Positions 28,247-37,635 of a stretch of DNA of 64,000 bases are shown piece after piece; the stretch's first letter is position 1; the number at the start of each line of letters is the position of its first letter. The notes beneath the pieces were generated by a model. It was not told where the DNA came from. It did not search any database and saw nothing but the letters and a program-made list of their open reading frames with translations. The DNA comes from Lentibacillus saliphilus. GTDB lineage: Bacteria > Bacillota > Bacilli > Bacillales > Amphibacillaceae. A program made the position numbers and the translations under genes. The stretch is taken from positions 186,001 through 250,000 of the forward strand of contig NZ_JABJXD010000001.1 of assembly GCF_019093865.1 (NCBI RefSeq), given 5' to 3'.

Positions 28247-28330
28247 TTACAAACTCTCCTTTTATAATTGATATGCGCTGCTTCTATCAGTCCACAGCAC
28301 TATCGACTTCCCAAAAATGGGGCCAGTCTT

Positions 28331-28714
28331 TTAATCATTTATCAAAATTGCGCCATTAATGTTTGTGAACAATTTACTAGATGCTTCATCACGATTCATT
28401 GCTGTCACAATCGTATTGTTTTTCGTACTGACGATAAGTGCAGCATCATTTGTAAATACAAGTGAATCCGTAACGCCTTTTTGCTTAGCTTCGATCATTT
28501 TTTCGTTCATTTGCTGCCATTGTTTTGCATTGAGTTTTATATTGCGCTCTTCCATCCGTTGTTTCGCATGTTTACTAATGGTTAAATCTAAATTTTCGAT
28601 TAAAACATCGTTAAATCGTCTTTGGCCTTGACTTTTAATAGGGCGCTTATGTGTATTTGGCAGTGGCATCGTATGATGTTGCTGTAGTTGGTGAATGTAA
28701 TTTGCCACTTTCAT
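28331..28714 (-). CDS. flagellar operon protein (TIGR02530 / DUF3766 family)
   Basis: A 127-aa protein between flgD and flgE. Central FNDVLIENLDLTISKHAKQRMEERNIKLN and the C-terminal AALIVSTKNNTIVTAMNRDE match the family known only as flagellar operon protein. Function is unknown; context suggests hook assembly. ATG 28714 has GGGAGG only 2 nt away, so a GTG two codons later (28708, 8-nt spacing) may be the true start. I recall no such gene at this site in B. subtilis. Confidence 0.85.
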   Translation of the reverse strand: MKVANYIHQLQQHHTMPLPNTHKRPIKSQGQRRFNDVLIENLDLTISKHAKQRMEERNIKLNAKQWQQMNEKMIEAKQKGVTDSLVFTNDAALIVSTKNNTIVTAMNRDEASSKLFTNINGAILIND

Positions 28715-28738
28715 AACCTCCCTTTCACGATAATTCCT

Positions 28739-29206
28739 TTATTTATCACTTTGGTCAGGAGTCTCTTTTTGTTCGGGATCGATAACTTTTACAACGGCAT
28801 CAGCATACACTTTTTCACCATTTTCAAGCTCCAGTATCGCCCAACCATCTTTCTGACTTACGGATATAACCTTACTCGTCATAATGTCACCAGGCTCGTC
28901 CGTCTCTTCATCGTAAGACTGATAGGACACTTCTTTTCCAATCATGTGGCTATAACGAATAACTGGCGATGTAAGTTGATTTTGAACGAGATGATCAATA
29001 GAATTGGACATCTGCATCATTTGTTCAAGTGAAGAAAATGACGCCATTTGAGAAATAAATTCACGATCCTCCATCGGATTCAGCGGATCTTGGTTTTGAA
29101 GCTGTGCCATTAAGATTTTCATGAATTCATCTTTCCCCAATTCAGAACTTGGGGTCCGTGATGTCGTTTGATTGTGTAAATAAAGTGACGGGTCTATTTT
29201 TGTCAA
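28739..29206 (-). CDS. flgD: hook assembly scaffold FlgD
   Basis: Caps the growing hook. The 155-aa protein has the conserved N-terminal block LGKDEFMKILMAQLQNQDP and the MASFSSLEQM motif near residue 50. The C-terminal Ig-like domain is short, as in Bacillus. The start is TTG at 29206, 5 nt after AGGTGG; no in-frame ATG is nearby. Confidence 0.93.
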   Translation of the reverse strand: MTKIDPSLYLHNQTTSRTPSSELGKDEFMKILMAQLQNQDPLNPMEDREFISQMASFSSLEQMMQMSNSIDHLVQNQLTSPVIRYSHMIGKEVSYQSYDEETDEPGDIMTSKVISVSQKDGWAILELENGEKVYADAVVKVIDPEQKETPDQSDK

Positions 29207-29215
29207 TCATCCCAC

Positions 29216-30511
29216 CTACACTTTCTGATTAAGTATGTCATCGAGCGCTTCTTTAAATCGATCACCATCATGATGATTAGATTGATCTTGATCAGATTGT
29301 TGAGATTGCTCATCGTGATCATGGCTTTGATGGTCATCCTGGTCAGCATAAAGCCCTTGATTTGCATTCACCTGCATTTCCTGCCGTTCAATAACGACTT
29401 GATGTGGTGAAAACATATGCTTAAGCTGATGGATGTTTTTTTCCATCATTTCCTTTGCTGCGCCCGTGCTGACTAAAATTTTCACAGTCAACTCGCCATT
29501 AATTTGGGCAAGACGAACAGTCATGTCACCAAGATGTTCAGGGCGTAACGCAAAATTTAATGTCATTGGCCCATTGTTCTGTGCAAGAAACCGACTCGAT
29601 TGGATTGCTTTTTGAAATTGCTCCATAACTGGCTTGTTTGACTGATTTGTATCGACGTTTTGTGTCATATGGATCACATATTGTTCAACACGTGACATCG
29701 GCATAGTAGTTGTTGATACATTTTGCGCAGCCAACTGCTCTTGACCATTCAGACTTGTAGACTGGATTAAAACACCCTTTAACCACTTGGATATATCAGA
29801 ACTTGACACGGTTGCATGCACATTGTAATGGTGCTTTGACGCTAGCTGCATGCGCTTTTCATAGGTTTGAACAAGCTCATCCCAAATAGCACCTAGCTGT
29901 GATCCTGTGTTATCAGAGCTTTGCTGAACACTTTGCCCCGTTTGTCCTGTCGCTCCTAAATTGGCTTGTTTGGTGAGCTGCTGATAGTGTTCCAGTAGCT
30001 TTAATAGTTTAATAGCCGCTTGATGCACGCTTTGTTGATCCTTAAGCCCGTCTAATTTAGGTGCCTCTTGATCCGTTTTTGTTAAAAAAGTTGCAAGAAT
30101 CGCCATAGCCTCTTTTTTAATTGACTCTATGGCATGGTGATTACCTTTACCTTCCACATCCACCTTTGCCGTCATCGATAACATATCGACACCATTAGAT
30201 TGAGACATCTGCAGCAAAGATTCTCGATTGAATCCTTTTATAGGTTCGGAATGCATCATTTCTGCAATAGGAACACCATTAACCATATCAACCAATTCAC
30301 TAAGCATAAGCTCTTGATCACCAGATTCAAGCGCTTTATGGACATCCTGTTCACCATGAACTGTTTCAGATTCCGTACCCGTTTGTACAGGCTGAATGAC
30401 AGCCAACAATTGTTGGAATGAAAGCAATGAATCAGATTGCTTTGTCATCTTTTTCACAAATGGTGTAACGGCATCGGGCATTGACTGTTTAATCGCGTGT
30501 ACGTCACTCAT
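29216..30511 (-). CDS. fliK: flagellar hook-length control protein FliK
   Basis: Secreted ruler that triggers the FlhB specificity switch. The 431-aa product is low in similarity apart from the C-terminal switch domain, with MTLNFALRPEHLGDMTVRLA near residue 320 and VKILVSTGAAKEMMEKNI. It ends with a tail unusually rich in His, Asp and Gln. ATG 30511 (5 nt after AGGGGGTG) is preferred over the open frame to 30529. Position between motE and flgD is standard. Confidence 0.9.
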   Translation of the reverse strand: MSDVHAIKQSMPDAVTPFVKKMTKQSDSLLSFQQLLAVIQPVQTGTESETVHGEQDVHKALESGDQELMLSELVDMVNGVPIAEMMHSEPIKGFNRESLLQMSQSNGVDMLSMTAKVDVEGKGNHHAIESIKKEAMAILATFLTKTDQEAPKLDGLKDQQSVHQAAIKLLKLLEHYQQLTKQANLGATGQTGQSVQQSSDNTGSQLGAIWDELVQTYEKRMQLASKHHYNVHATVSSSDISKWLKGVLIQSTSLNGQEQLAAQNVSTTTMPMSRVEQYVIHMTQNVDTNQSNKPVMEQFQKAIQSSRFLAQNNGPMTLNFALRPEHLGDMTVRLAQINGELTVKILVSTGAAKEMMEKNIHQLKHMFSPHQVVIERQEMQVNANQGLYADQDDHQSHDHDEQSQQSDQDQSNHHDGDRFKEALDDILNQKV

Positions 30512-30534
30512 CATTTCACCCCCTTTCAAGAGGA

Positions 30535-31122
30535 CTAATCTATGTTCACAAAAATCTGTGTGAGCTCTGCTGCCTGCTCAGGTTGCATAGCTTCTAGAAT
30601 ACGACTTCGTGCATCATTCGACAATTGCTTTAGAATATGTACTGCGAGGTCATTATCCAAGTTTTTCATGATTAACGCTGCCTGTTGGCCGTCAATTTTA
30701 TTAAAGGTTTGTGCGATAGACGACAAAAGCTCTTCATGTTGTTCTTGTTGTTTATGTTCATTGACATCTGCGGATTTAAAGCTAGCGACATCTTGTTCAA
30801 GGCCTGCAATCGCATGCTCTAACTCACGAATTTCGTTATTGAGTTGATCAATTTCTTCATTTTTATTTGCAAGGCGTTTTTTCCACATAGCTTCGTCAAC
30901 TGGCTCAGATTCAGCTTCTTCCTCTGTGGATACATATGATGACACAATTGGAATCTGTTCTGCCTTCTCCTTTGCCCACTCAGACATATTGACACCAGCA
31001 TATTGTAATACGATGATTGAAAGTGCTACAGCCACGCAAGTTGGAATGATCACTATGAACAGTATCCAGATCCACGGTGATTTTTGCTTATTAATATTAT
31101 TTTTAGTTTGTTCGTTCGCCAT
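30535..31122 (-). CDS. motE: MotE-like protein (YlxF, MgtE N-terminal-like)
   Basis: The 195-aa protein has one membrane helix (residues about 17-40), a coiled coil (about 75-115), and a C-terminal MgtE-N-like domain with AALIMKNLDNDLAVHILKQL. This equals B. subtilis YlxF and MotE-type chaperones of stator proteins. Whether it acts as MotE here is inferred from family and location. Confidence 0.85.
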   Translation of the reverse strand: MANEQTKNNINKQKSPWIWILFIVIIPTCVAVALSIIVLQYAGVNMSEWAKEKAEQIPIVSSYVSTEEEAESEPVDEAMWKKRLANKNEEIDQLNNEIRELEHAIAGLEQDVASFKSADVNEHKQQEQHEELLSSIAQTFNKIDGQQAALIMKNLDNDLAVHILKQLSNDARSRILEAMQPEQAAELTQIFVNID

Positions 31123-31126
31123 CTCA

Positions 31127-31567
31127 TCACCTGTTTTTTAAATACTGTTGTGTAGAAGCTTCATCCATCATGTTCGTTTCGATTCGCGCCAGTTGTTTTT
31201 CGTGTGCCCACTCTCGACGACGAATGATCGTTTCATACTTTTTCACTTCAACGTGTGCGTGTGTTAGCTTTTCTTGATGGTTTTCCATCTTTTCTCTTGC
31301 GACCTGTACATCTTGTTGCAGCGCAATAATCTTGCCATTCAATACATCTATATAAGAGAGCTGTTCTCTTATTGTTTCAATTTGACTGGACTGCTTAATA
31401 TGGTGGTCATACGAATCCTCAGCTTTTTCTTTCTTCTTTAAGAGCTGAAACAGTTCCGTAGCGATTTCCTCAAAAGTACGCGTTGATTGTTCGTATCGTT
31501 TTTGGGCATCTTTCTTTTCTGTTTCTCTAAGCCGCAAAATTTTCGAGAGTGCCAACGTATCTGTCAT
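31127..31567 (-). CDS. fliJ: flagellar export chaperone FliJ
   Basis: Coiled-coil stalk of the export ATPase. The 146-aa protein is almost entirely helical and charged (for example LRLRETEKKDAQKRYEQ), the size and character of FliJ. It starts within the stop codon of fliI (1-base overlap). Sequence similarity in this family is low; the call leans on position. Confidence 0.9.
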   Translation of the reverse strand: MTDTLALSKILRLRETEKKDAQKRYEQSTRTFEEIATELFQLLKKKEKAEDSYDHHIKQSSQIETIREQLSYIDVLNGKIIALQQDVQVAREKMENHQEKLTHAHVEVKKYETIIRRREWAHEKQLARIETNMMDEASTQQYLKNR

Positions 31568-32886
31568 TAAGTAGAACCTCCTTGGAGCAATTGCTGCATG
31601 TGCTCAATTGATTCCCCCAGTGTGTAATACTCAAATGTGTCCTGTCTCAAGAAGGCTTGAATTTTAGGGTAATGGACAATTGCTTGGTCAATTGAGCGAT
31701 CTGATCCATGTTTATAGGCACCTATTTGGATAAGCTCAGCATTATTTTCATATGTTGCCATCATTGTGCGAATATCCTGGGCTGCTTGCCTATGTTCAGT
31801 TGTGACAATTTGATTCATTGTTCGGCTCACGGATTTTAAAATATTTATCGCTGGGAACTGACCTTGCTCAGCCAACTTACGGTCAAGAACGAAGTGGCCA
31901 TCAAGGATGCCTCTCACTGTATCTGCAATTGGCTCATTGAAATCATCACCATCTACCAATACTGTATAAAAAGCGGTGATTGCACCTTGTGCACTTGTAC
32001 CAGTGCGTTCAAGTAGCTTCGGTAAAATTGCAAACACTGAAGGGGTATACCCTTTTGTCGTCGGGGGTTCTCCAGTCGCTAAACCGACTTCACGCTGTGC
32101 CATAGCAACCCTTGTTACGGAATCCATGAGTAAATTGACATGGTAGCCTTGATCGCGAAAATACTCACTAATCGCTGTTGCTGTATATGCACCTTTAATT
32201 CTCATTAAAGCTGGTTGATCAGAAGTTGCTACGACGACAATGGATTTAGCAAGGCCATCTTCACCAAGGTCGTGCTCAAGAAATTCACGTACTTCTCTGC
32301 CACGCTCTCCAATGAGTGCAATCACATTAATATCTGCACTGCTATTACGGGCAATCATGCCTAGCAAAGTACTTTTACCAACTCCACTACCTGAAAAAAT
32401 CCCAATCCTTTGACCCTTCCCTACAGTCAATAATGCATCAATTGCTTTCACACCGACTTGTACTGGCTTATGAATTGGTGCTCTTGAAAGCGGATTTGGT
32501 GGTGTGCGTTCTGTTTGGTAATTCGCGAGTCCTTTTGGCAACCTTTGTTGATCAAGTGGATCCCCTAAAGAATCCAATACTTTTCCTATTAAACCTTGAC
32601 CAATCTTTATCGTTAATGGATGACCGGTAGCTTCTACAAGGCACCCTGGTCCAATTTCACCAATTTCAGAGTAAGGCATGAGGATAATTTTCTCCTGATC
32701 AAAACCGACCACTTCTGATAATATGGGTGAACTATTATGTTGTTTTGGATGGATATAGCACACTTCACCCAAGCTTACATCTGGACCTAACGATTCAATC
32801 ATGAGTCCCACTGCGCGTAACACTTTTCCGTACCTCTTATATGGGTCTGCTTTGTCGATTACAGTTAAATATGTATCGATGTTCAT
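31567..32886 (-). CDS. fliI: flagellum-specific ATP synthase FliI
   Basis: Export ATPase of the flagellar type III system. The 439-aa protein has Walker A FSGSGVGKSTLLGMIAR near residue 167, IALIGERGREVREF and Walker B LLMDSVTRVA. Length and motifs are canonical. Its start overlaps the fliH stop (ATGA). Confidence 0.96.
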   Translation of the reverse strand: MNIDTYLTVIDKADPYKRYGKVLRAVGLMIESLGPDVSLGEVCYIHPKQHNSSPILSEVVGFDQEKIILMPYSEIGEIGPGCLVEATGHPLTIKIGQGLIGKVLDSLGDPLDQQRLPKGLANYQTERTPPNPLSRAPIHKPVQVGVKAIDALLTVGKGQRIGIFSGSGVGKSTLLGMIARNSSADINVIALIGERGREVREFLEHDLGEDGLAKSIVVVATSDQPALMRIKGAYTATAISEYFRDQGYHVNLLMDSVTRVAMAQREVGLATGEPPTTKGYTPSVFAILPKLLERTGTSAQGAITAFYTVLVDGDDFNEPIADTVRGILDGHFVLDRKLAEQGQFPAINILKSVSRTMNQIVTTEHRQAAQDIRTMMATYENNAELIQIGAYKHGSDRSIDQAIVHYPKIQAFLRQDTFEYYTLGESIEHMQQLLQGGST

Positions 32887-33644
32887 TGGCTCTGCTCCAT
32901 TACCTTTTCTTGAAGGGCGTGTCGTATTTGTTTCAACTGCGTATCAACCCCGACATCAATCTGTCCATAAGGATGTTCAATTAAACAATTATGTTTTGTT
33001 AAATCGGATGACACATAGATTGATAACTGAGCCTTTGGATTGATAAGATTGGATAATTCTTCTTTTTGCTTTAACACATGCTCATAATTATCTGGATGCA
33101 AATATACCGATATAACCGTTTGGCTTTTCAACTCTTGTATCGCAGATTTAACGATATCCCCATAACTCTCGGGGTGTTCATCTAATTTTTGGCAAATAAT
33201 TTTTTCTGCGGTCTTCATGGCCAAATGGATAATCGCATCCTCACTCTTGCTAACTGTGGCATGATAATCTACCCGACTTTGCTCAATCAATGTATTGGCC
33301 TTTGTTAAACGTTCATGATACGTATTCATCGCTTCTTGTTCGCCAGCATTATACCCCGCTTGATAACCTTGCTCTTTCGCTTGCAACATCAGTTGTTGTT
33401 TTTCTGTTTCCCAGGCTGCACGTTCTTTTTCTACTGATGCTTTTGTTTGTGTAATAAGCTTTTGTTCTTCAGCTTTCAGATTTTCTATACGGTTCACTAA
33501 TTGCTGTAATTCATTTTCTTTAGTCGTTATAACATCAACCTGGTCGTTATCTTCTGCAAACTCACGCTCGTGATGCTTCGGGTGAATTTTTTTAATACCA
33601 ATGATTTTTTCCTTATGATTACCATTAGTAAAGGCATTAGACAA
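32883..33644 (-). CDS. fliH: flagellar assembly protein FliH
   Basis: Peripheral stalk-like regulator of FliI. The 253-aa product has a long coiled coil (about 50-115) with Ala/Gly-rich QGYQAGYNAGEQEAM, then the V/E-ATPase-like C-terminal domain with EKIICQKLDEHPE. The frame opens far upstream, but GGTGGTGGAG and family starts favour TTG at 33644 (MSNAFTNG...). An ATG at 33653 is directly adjacent to the binding site and unlikely. It overlaps fliG by 8 bases. Confidence 0.9.
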   Translation of the reverse strand: MSNAFTNGNHKEKIIGIKKIHPKHHEREFAEDNDQVDVITTKENELQQLVNRIENLKAEEQKLITQTKASVEKERAAWETEKQQLMLQAKEQGYQAGYNAGEQEAMNTYHERLTKANTLIEQSRVDYHATVSKSEDAIIHLAMKTAEKIICQKLDEHPESYGDIVKSAIQELKSQTVISVYLHPDNYEHVLKQKEELSNLINPKAQLSIYVSSDLTKHNCLIEHPYGQIDVGVDTQLKQIRHALQEKVMEQSQ

Positions 33645-34650
33645 TAATATCATCTCCACCACCACGCGCAATGACAATCTCGCCAATTTCTTCTAGTCTT
33701 CTAATTGATCCTACGATTCTCGTTTGTGCTTCTTCTACATCACGCAAGCGAACTGGACCCATGAATTCCATTTCTTCTTTAAAGGTTTCTGCCATACGTT
33801 GCGACATATTCTTAAAGACGATATCCTTCACTTCATCGCTCGCTACCTTAAGGGCTAAACGTAGATCTTCATTATCAACTTCTCGGACAACACGCTGAAT
33901 TGCACGATTATCCAGAATGACGATATCTTCAAAGACGAACATCCGTTTTTTGATTTCCTCAGCCAAGTCAGGATCTTGAATTTCTAGCGCATCTAAAATC
34001 GTACGTTCTGTACTACGGTCAACGCCATTTAGCACTTCAACGACAGATTGTATACCACCTGTTTGTGTATAATCCTCTGTGATAGACGATGATATTTTTC
34101 GTTCTAAAATTTGTTCAACCTGACTGATAATATCAGGTGAGGTTGAATCCATCGTCGCGATACGCTTTGCGATATCTGCTTGTAATTCTTCTGGTAGCCC
34201 TGACAATATTTGTCCTGCTTGCTCTGCATCAAGGTAAGAAAGCACAAGTGCGATCGTTTGCGGGTGCTCATTTTGAATGAAGTTTAATAATTGCATCGGA
34301 TCCGCCTTGCGCGCAAAATCAAATGGCCTTACTTGCAAGGAAGATGTCAAGCGATTAATAATATTTGATGCTTCATTTTCTCCAAATGCTTTTTCTAGCA
34401 CTGTTTTCGCATAACCTATTCCGCCCTGAGATATATAGTCTTGGGCAAGAGCAATTTGGTGAAATTGATCGAGCACATCTTCCTTTATCTTGTTATCAAC
34501 TTTCTTGACTGATGAAATCTCGAGACTCAATTTTTCAATTTCTTCTTCAGTTAAATGCTTATAAACTTGCGCAGAAACATCAGGCCCCATGGAAATAAGC
34601 AAAATGGCAGCCTTTTGTTTGCCAGATAACGTTTTTTGTCTTACCATCAT
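33637..34650 (-). CDS. fliG: flagellar motor switch protein FliG
   Basis: Torque-generating C-ring protein. The 337-aa protein shows LSGKQKAAILLISMGPDVSA at the N terminus, the EHPQTIALVLSYL motif near residue 125 and the charged C-terminal torque helix with LRLALKVASDEVKD. Normal length. Confidence 0.96.
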   Translation of the reverse strand: MMVRQKTLSGKQKAAILLISMGPDVSAQVYKHLTEEEIEKLSLEISSVKKVDNKIKEDVLDQFHQIALAQDYISQGGIGYAKTVLEKAFGENEASNIINRLTSSLQVRPFDFARKADPMQLLNFIQNEHPQTIALVLSYLDAEQAGQILSGLPEELQADIAKRIATMDSTSPDIISQVEQILERKISSSITEDYTQTGGIQSVVEVLNGVDRSTERTILDALEIQDPDLAEEIKKRMFVFEDIVILDNRAIQRVVREVDNEDLRLALKVASDEVKDIVFKNMSQRMAETFKEEMEFMGPVRLRDVEEAQTRIVGSIRRLEEIGEIVIARGGGDDIIV

Positions 34651-34658
34651 GGCACCTC

Positions 34659-36254
34659 CTAATCATCAGATATCCAGCCGCGCAATAATTTTGCAAATTC
34701 TTCCGGTTTATCTTTAGCCATTTTTTCGAGTTGCTTTTTTCTCACCGTTTCTTCTGTGTCTTGTTGTTCTATTTCAGGTATTTCCGTTGCAGTTGATGCT
34801 GTTGTTTCGGATACAGTTGCTTCATCTATTTTTTCTTTTCGTTTGGTTCTAATTAGAAGGAACAATAACATTAGAATGATGAATAAAAGGATACCACCCG
34901 TGATATAAAGCCACATCGGAATGATGTTTTCAGGTGTATCAGGTACTTTGATATCATCGCTAAATTCTTGAAACACAATCGATATTTTGTCCTCTGGATT
35001 AATCTCTCCATAGTCTTGATCAATAGAGGTATTAATCATTGAATTTAAGATAGATGAAATACCAGCTTGAACAGCTTCCTCATCTTCAGCTGATAAATAT
35101 TGAACATTATCTTCTGTTCGGTTTGTCACATTATCAACCGCAACTTGTATACCGAGATCTCTAATTTTATAGGGGCTTTCAACAATATCCTTTCGAATCT
35201 TATTGAATTCATGATTAACCGTTTCTTTCGACATTTCATATTCGCCGTTCGATCCATCATCTGCTCCTGGATAGTTAGATACATCTTCATCGCCTGTTCC
35301 AGCGGTACCTCCTACAGGCGGATTACCGGTGTATGACTCTTGTATCGTTTCAATACTGATAGGAAGACCTGCCATATTTTCTACATCAACAGGTTGAACG
35401 AGTTCTTCTATCCGATTCTCTTGTGTGAAATCAATATCTGTTGTAACAGATACAATGACATTGTCGCTACCAACCATTGCTCCAAGCATTTGTTGAACTC
35501 TACGCTGAATATCACGTTCGATATCCTTTTTAACGGTTTGTTGATATGTATACGTCGTTTCTTGCTGGTAGCCACCGTTCGATGTTTGGTCATAGTATTC
35601 AGAATACTGATTCATGATGACGATATTTTCTGCTGGCAGATTTGGTACAGCCTTTGATACGAGATGATAAAGCGAATCGACTTGATTCCCTTGAAATCGA
35701 AAGCCGGGCTTCGTATTAATGACGATGGATGCTGATGCTTCTTCTCGCATATCACTAATAAAAACAGGTTCTTTTGGCATATTAATCATCACTTCTGCCT
35801 CATTGATACCTTCGATTTGCTTAATCAAATTCCCTAGTTCTGTTTGCATAGCGTCCAGCTTCATAATATTAAATTCATTATCTGTCGTACCCCAAGATTT
35901 ATTTTCGCTAAAAAAAGAATAATCAATATTACCACTGTTAGGGATACCTAATGCCGCTAGATCAACAAGTAAGCTATCCGCCTGCTCCTTTGGTACACGA
36001 ATTGTCGTTCCGCTTGAGCTTAACTCGTAAGAAACACCTCTTGCATCAAGTTCCTCTTTAATTTGCCCAACCTCTTGAAGCGACAATTCCTTATACAGGG
36101 GAACATAGTTCGTGCTTGTTGTCATGACGATAATCGTTGAAAGTAGTATGACGGTTAACACTAATGATCCAACAAAGACCGTTTTTTGCGTCTTCGTTCG
36201 GCCGTTCCAAAAAGTCGAGGCTTTATCTTTGTAGTCCTTCATCATATTCTTCAT
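34659..36254 (-). CDS. fliF: flagellar MS-ring protein FliF
   Basis: Membrane ring on which the basal body assembles. The 531-aa protein has two membrane helices (about 27-47 and 445-467), the RBM domains with YVPLYKELS and LGNLIKQIEGINEAEVMIN, and a C-terminal FliG-binding segment ending LAKLLRGWISDD. Start ATG 36254 follows GGGGGAAAT. Confidence 0.96.
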   Translation of the reverse strand: MKNMMKDYKDKASTFWNGRTKTQKTVFVGSLVLTVILLSTIIVMTTSTNYVPLYKELSLQEVGQIKEELDARGVSYELSSSGTTIRVPKEQADSLLVDLAALGIPNSGNIDYSFFSENKSWGTTDNEFNIMKLDAMQTELGNLIKQIEGINEAEVMINMPKEPVFISDMREEASASIVINTKPGFRFQGNQVDSLYHLVSKAVPNLPAENIVIMNQYSEYYDQTSNGGYQQETTYTYQQTVKKDIERDIQRRVQQMLGAMVGSDNVIVSVTTDIDFTQENRIEELVQPVDVENMAGLPISIETIQESYTGNPPVGGTAGTGDEDVSNYPGADDGSNGEYEMSKETVNHEFNKIRKDIVESPYKIRDLGIQVAVDNVTNRTEDNVQYLSAEDEEAVQAGISSILNSMINTSIDQDYGEINPEDKISIVFQEFSDDIKVPDTPENIIPMWLYITGGILLFIILMLLFLLIRTKRKEKIDEATVSETTASTATEIPEIEQQDTEETVRKKQLEKMAKDKPEEFAKLLRGWISDD

Positions 36255-36340
36255 ATTTCCCCCGCCGAATTCTAAACTTCATTTTTATGTAAATTGGATG
36301 CTTTTTATATGTATTAGGTCCTATTTCGAATCACTCATCG

Positions 36341-36643
36341 TTAAATTTGCATTCTCATAATTTCGTTATAGCCATCAATGGCTTTTTGTTGAATCTGCAC
36401 AGACGTCTCTAACATGATTCCAGCTTTTTGAGCAGTAATCATGACGTCATGTAAATTATCTATTTTCCCTGTTAAAAAAGCATCCGTTTTCTGATCTGAC
36501 AAAACTTGAGCTTTATTAACATCTTCTATGGCATGTTTTAAGACACTGGAAAAAGACACTTGGTCATTCTGTTTCTTTGATAATGTGTCATGAACTCTGT
36601 TTGTATAAGTCGGATTGTTCGCGACTTGTTGTACCATCTTCAT
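36341..36643 (-). CDS. fliE: hook-basal body complex protein FliE
   Basis: Links the MS ring to the rod. The 100-aa protein has the family pattern: FSSVLKHAIEDVNKAQ, the central LHDVMITAQKAGIMLE and the C-terminal YNEIMRMQI. Size and position between flgC and fliF fit. Confidence 0.95.
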   Translation of the reverse strand: MKMVQQVANNPTYTNRVHDTLSKKQNDQVSFSSVLKHAIEDVNKAQVLSDQKTDAFLTGKIDNLHDVMITAQKAGIMLETSVQIQQKAIDGYNEIMRMQI

Positions 36644-36658
36644 TTATTTATCACCTCA

Positions 36659-37111
36659 CTATTTCCCAATTTCTAAAGCTTTCATTAGCATATTTTTACT
36701 TGCATTTAATGACGTAATATTCGCTTCATAGCTTCGCGTTGCACTCATCATGTCAACCATTTCTTTCAGTGGATCAACATTCGGCATTTGAACATAACCA
36801 TTCTCATCAGCATCAGGGTGTGTTGGATTATAAACAACTTTAAAGGGTGATTCATCGTCGATAATACCAGTCACCTTCACACCTCCACCTGAGGAAGGCA
36901 CTCGAGAAGCCTTGTGTAGAAAAGATTGAAAACTGTCGTTTTTTGGCGCGACCGTCACCATCTTCCTGCGATATGGTTCGTAATTCCCATTTTCATTCAA
37001 TGTTGCTCTTGTCGTTGAAGCGTTTGCGATATTTGAAGAAACGACATCCATTCTTAATCTCTGTGCAGTCAGCGCGCTTGCACTCGTATTTAATGCATTA
37101 AATATTGACAT
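36659..37111 (-). CDS. flgC: flagellar basal-body rod protein FlgC
   Basis: Proximal rod subunit. The 150-aa protein starts with NALNTSASALTAQRLRMDVV, contains SSNIANASTTR, and ends with the helix VDMMSATRSYEANITSLNAS. It follows flgB by 2 bases. Confidence 0.96.
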   Translation of the reverse strand: MSIFNALNTSASALTAQRLRMDVVSSNIANASTTRATLNENGNYEPYRRKMVTVAPKNDSFQSFLHKASRVPSSGGGVKVTGIIDDESPFKVVYNPTHPDADENGYVQMPNVDPLKEMVDMMSATRSYEANITSLNASKNMLMKALEIGK

Positions 37112-37113
37112 CG

Positions 37114-37512
37114 TTATCGACCTCCTCTAATAACCGTTTGTAAGCTGCCGAATTTACCGTTTAACCGATCTACCGCAGCTTGATAGTAAATTTGGTTTTT
37201 AGCTAATTCTGACATCTCTTTATCGATATCAACATTATTTCCATTATGGTTATACAGTGTCGAAGGGTTTGTATAGATGTCATAAGGCTTTTGATCTAAT
37301 TGAGACTCAAAGGAGAGATGACGTGGGTGTGTCTGCTTCGCCTTAATAGATGAGCCCATAAACCTATCTAATTCATCCTTAAAGCGCACGTTTTGAGATT
37401 TGTAATTTGGGGTGTCTACATTTGCAATGTTGTTTGCAATTGTTTTGTTTTTAACGGCAGCATAATCAAGGGATTGTTCAAGGTTTCGAAGTGTTCCACC
37501 AAACAAGTTCAT
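37114..37512 (-). CDS. flgB: flagellar basal-body rod protein FlgB
   Basis: Proximal rod subunit and first gene of the fla/che operon. The frame is open to 37653, but GGGAGGGAAACAT precedes ATG 37512, giving 132 aa that begin MNLFGGTLRNLEQSL. The family motif NNIANVDTPNYK is near residue 25. The extra upstream codons run through the promoter region and are not coding. Confidence 0.95.
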   Translation of the reverse strand: MNLFGGTLRNLEQSLDYAAVKNKTIANNIANVDTPNYKSQNVRFKDELDRFMGSSIKAKQTHPRHLSFESQLDQKPYDIYTNPSTLYNHNGNNVDIDKEMSELAKNQIYYQAAVDRLNGKFGSLQTVIRGGR

Positions 37513-37571
37513 ATGTTTCCCTCCCTGCATAAAGAATAGTAAATTCTTGCTTTTCCGTATGATATATCCAC

Positions 37572-37605
37572 ATTGTAAAATATAAAACCGACAATGTCCA
37601 TCGGC
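37572..37605 (-). promoter_or_regulatory. fla/che operon promoter: sigma-A, with an overlapping sigma-D-like box
   Basis: TGGACA (37600-37595), a 17-nt spacer and TACAAT (37577-37572) form a strong sigma-A promoter about 60 nt upstream of flgB. GCCGAT (37605-37600), the core of the sigma-D -10 element, abuts the -35; its own -35 (TAAA) is not convincing. B. subtilis also drives this operon from a sigma-A and a sigma-D promoter. Confidence 0.7.
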
Positions 37606-37635
37606 TTTCGACAATTTTCTCGTAGGAATTAGGAA

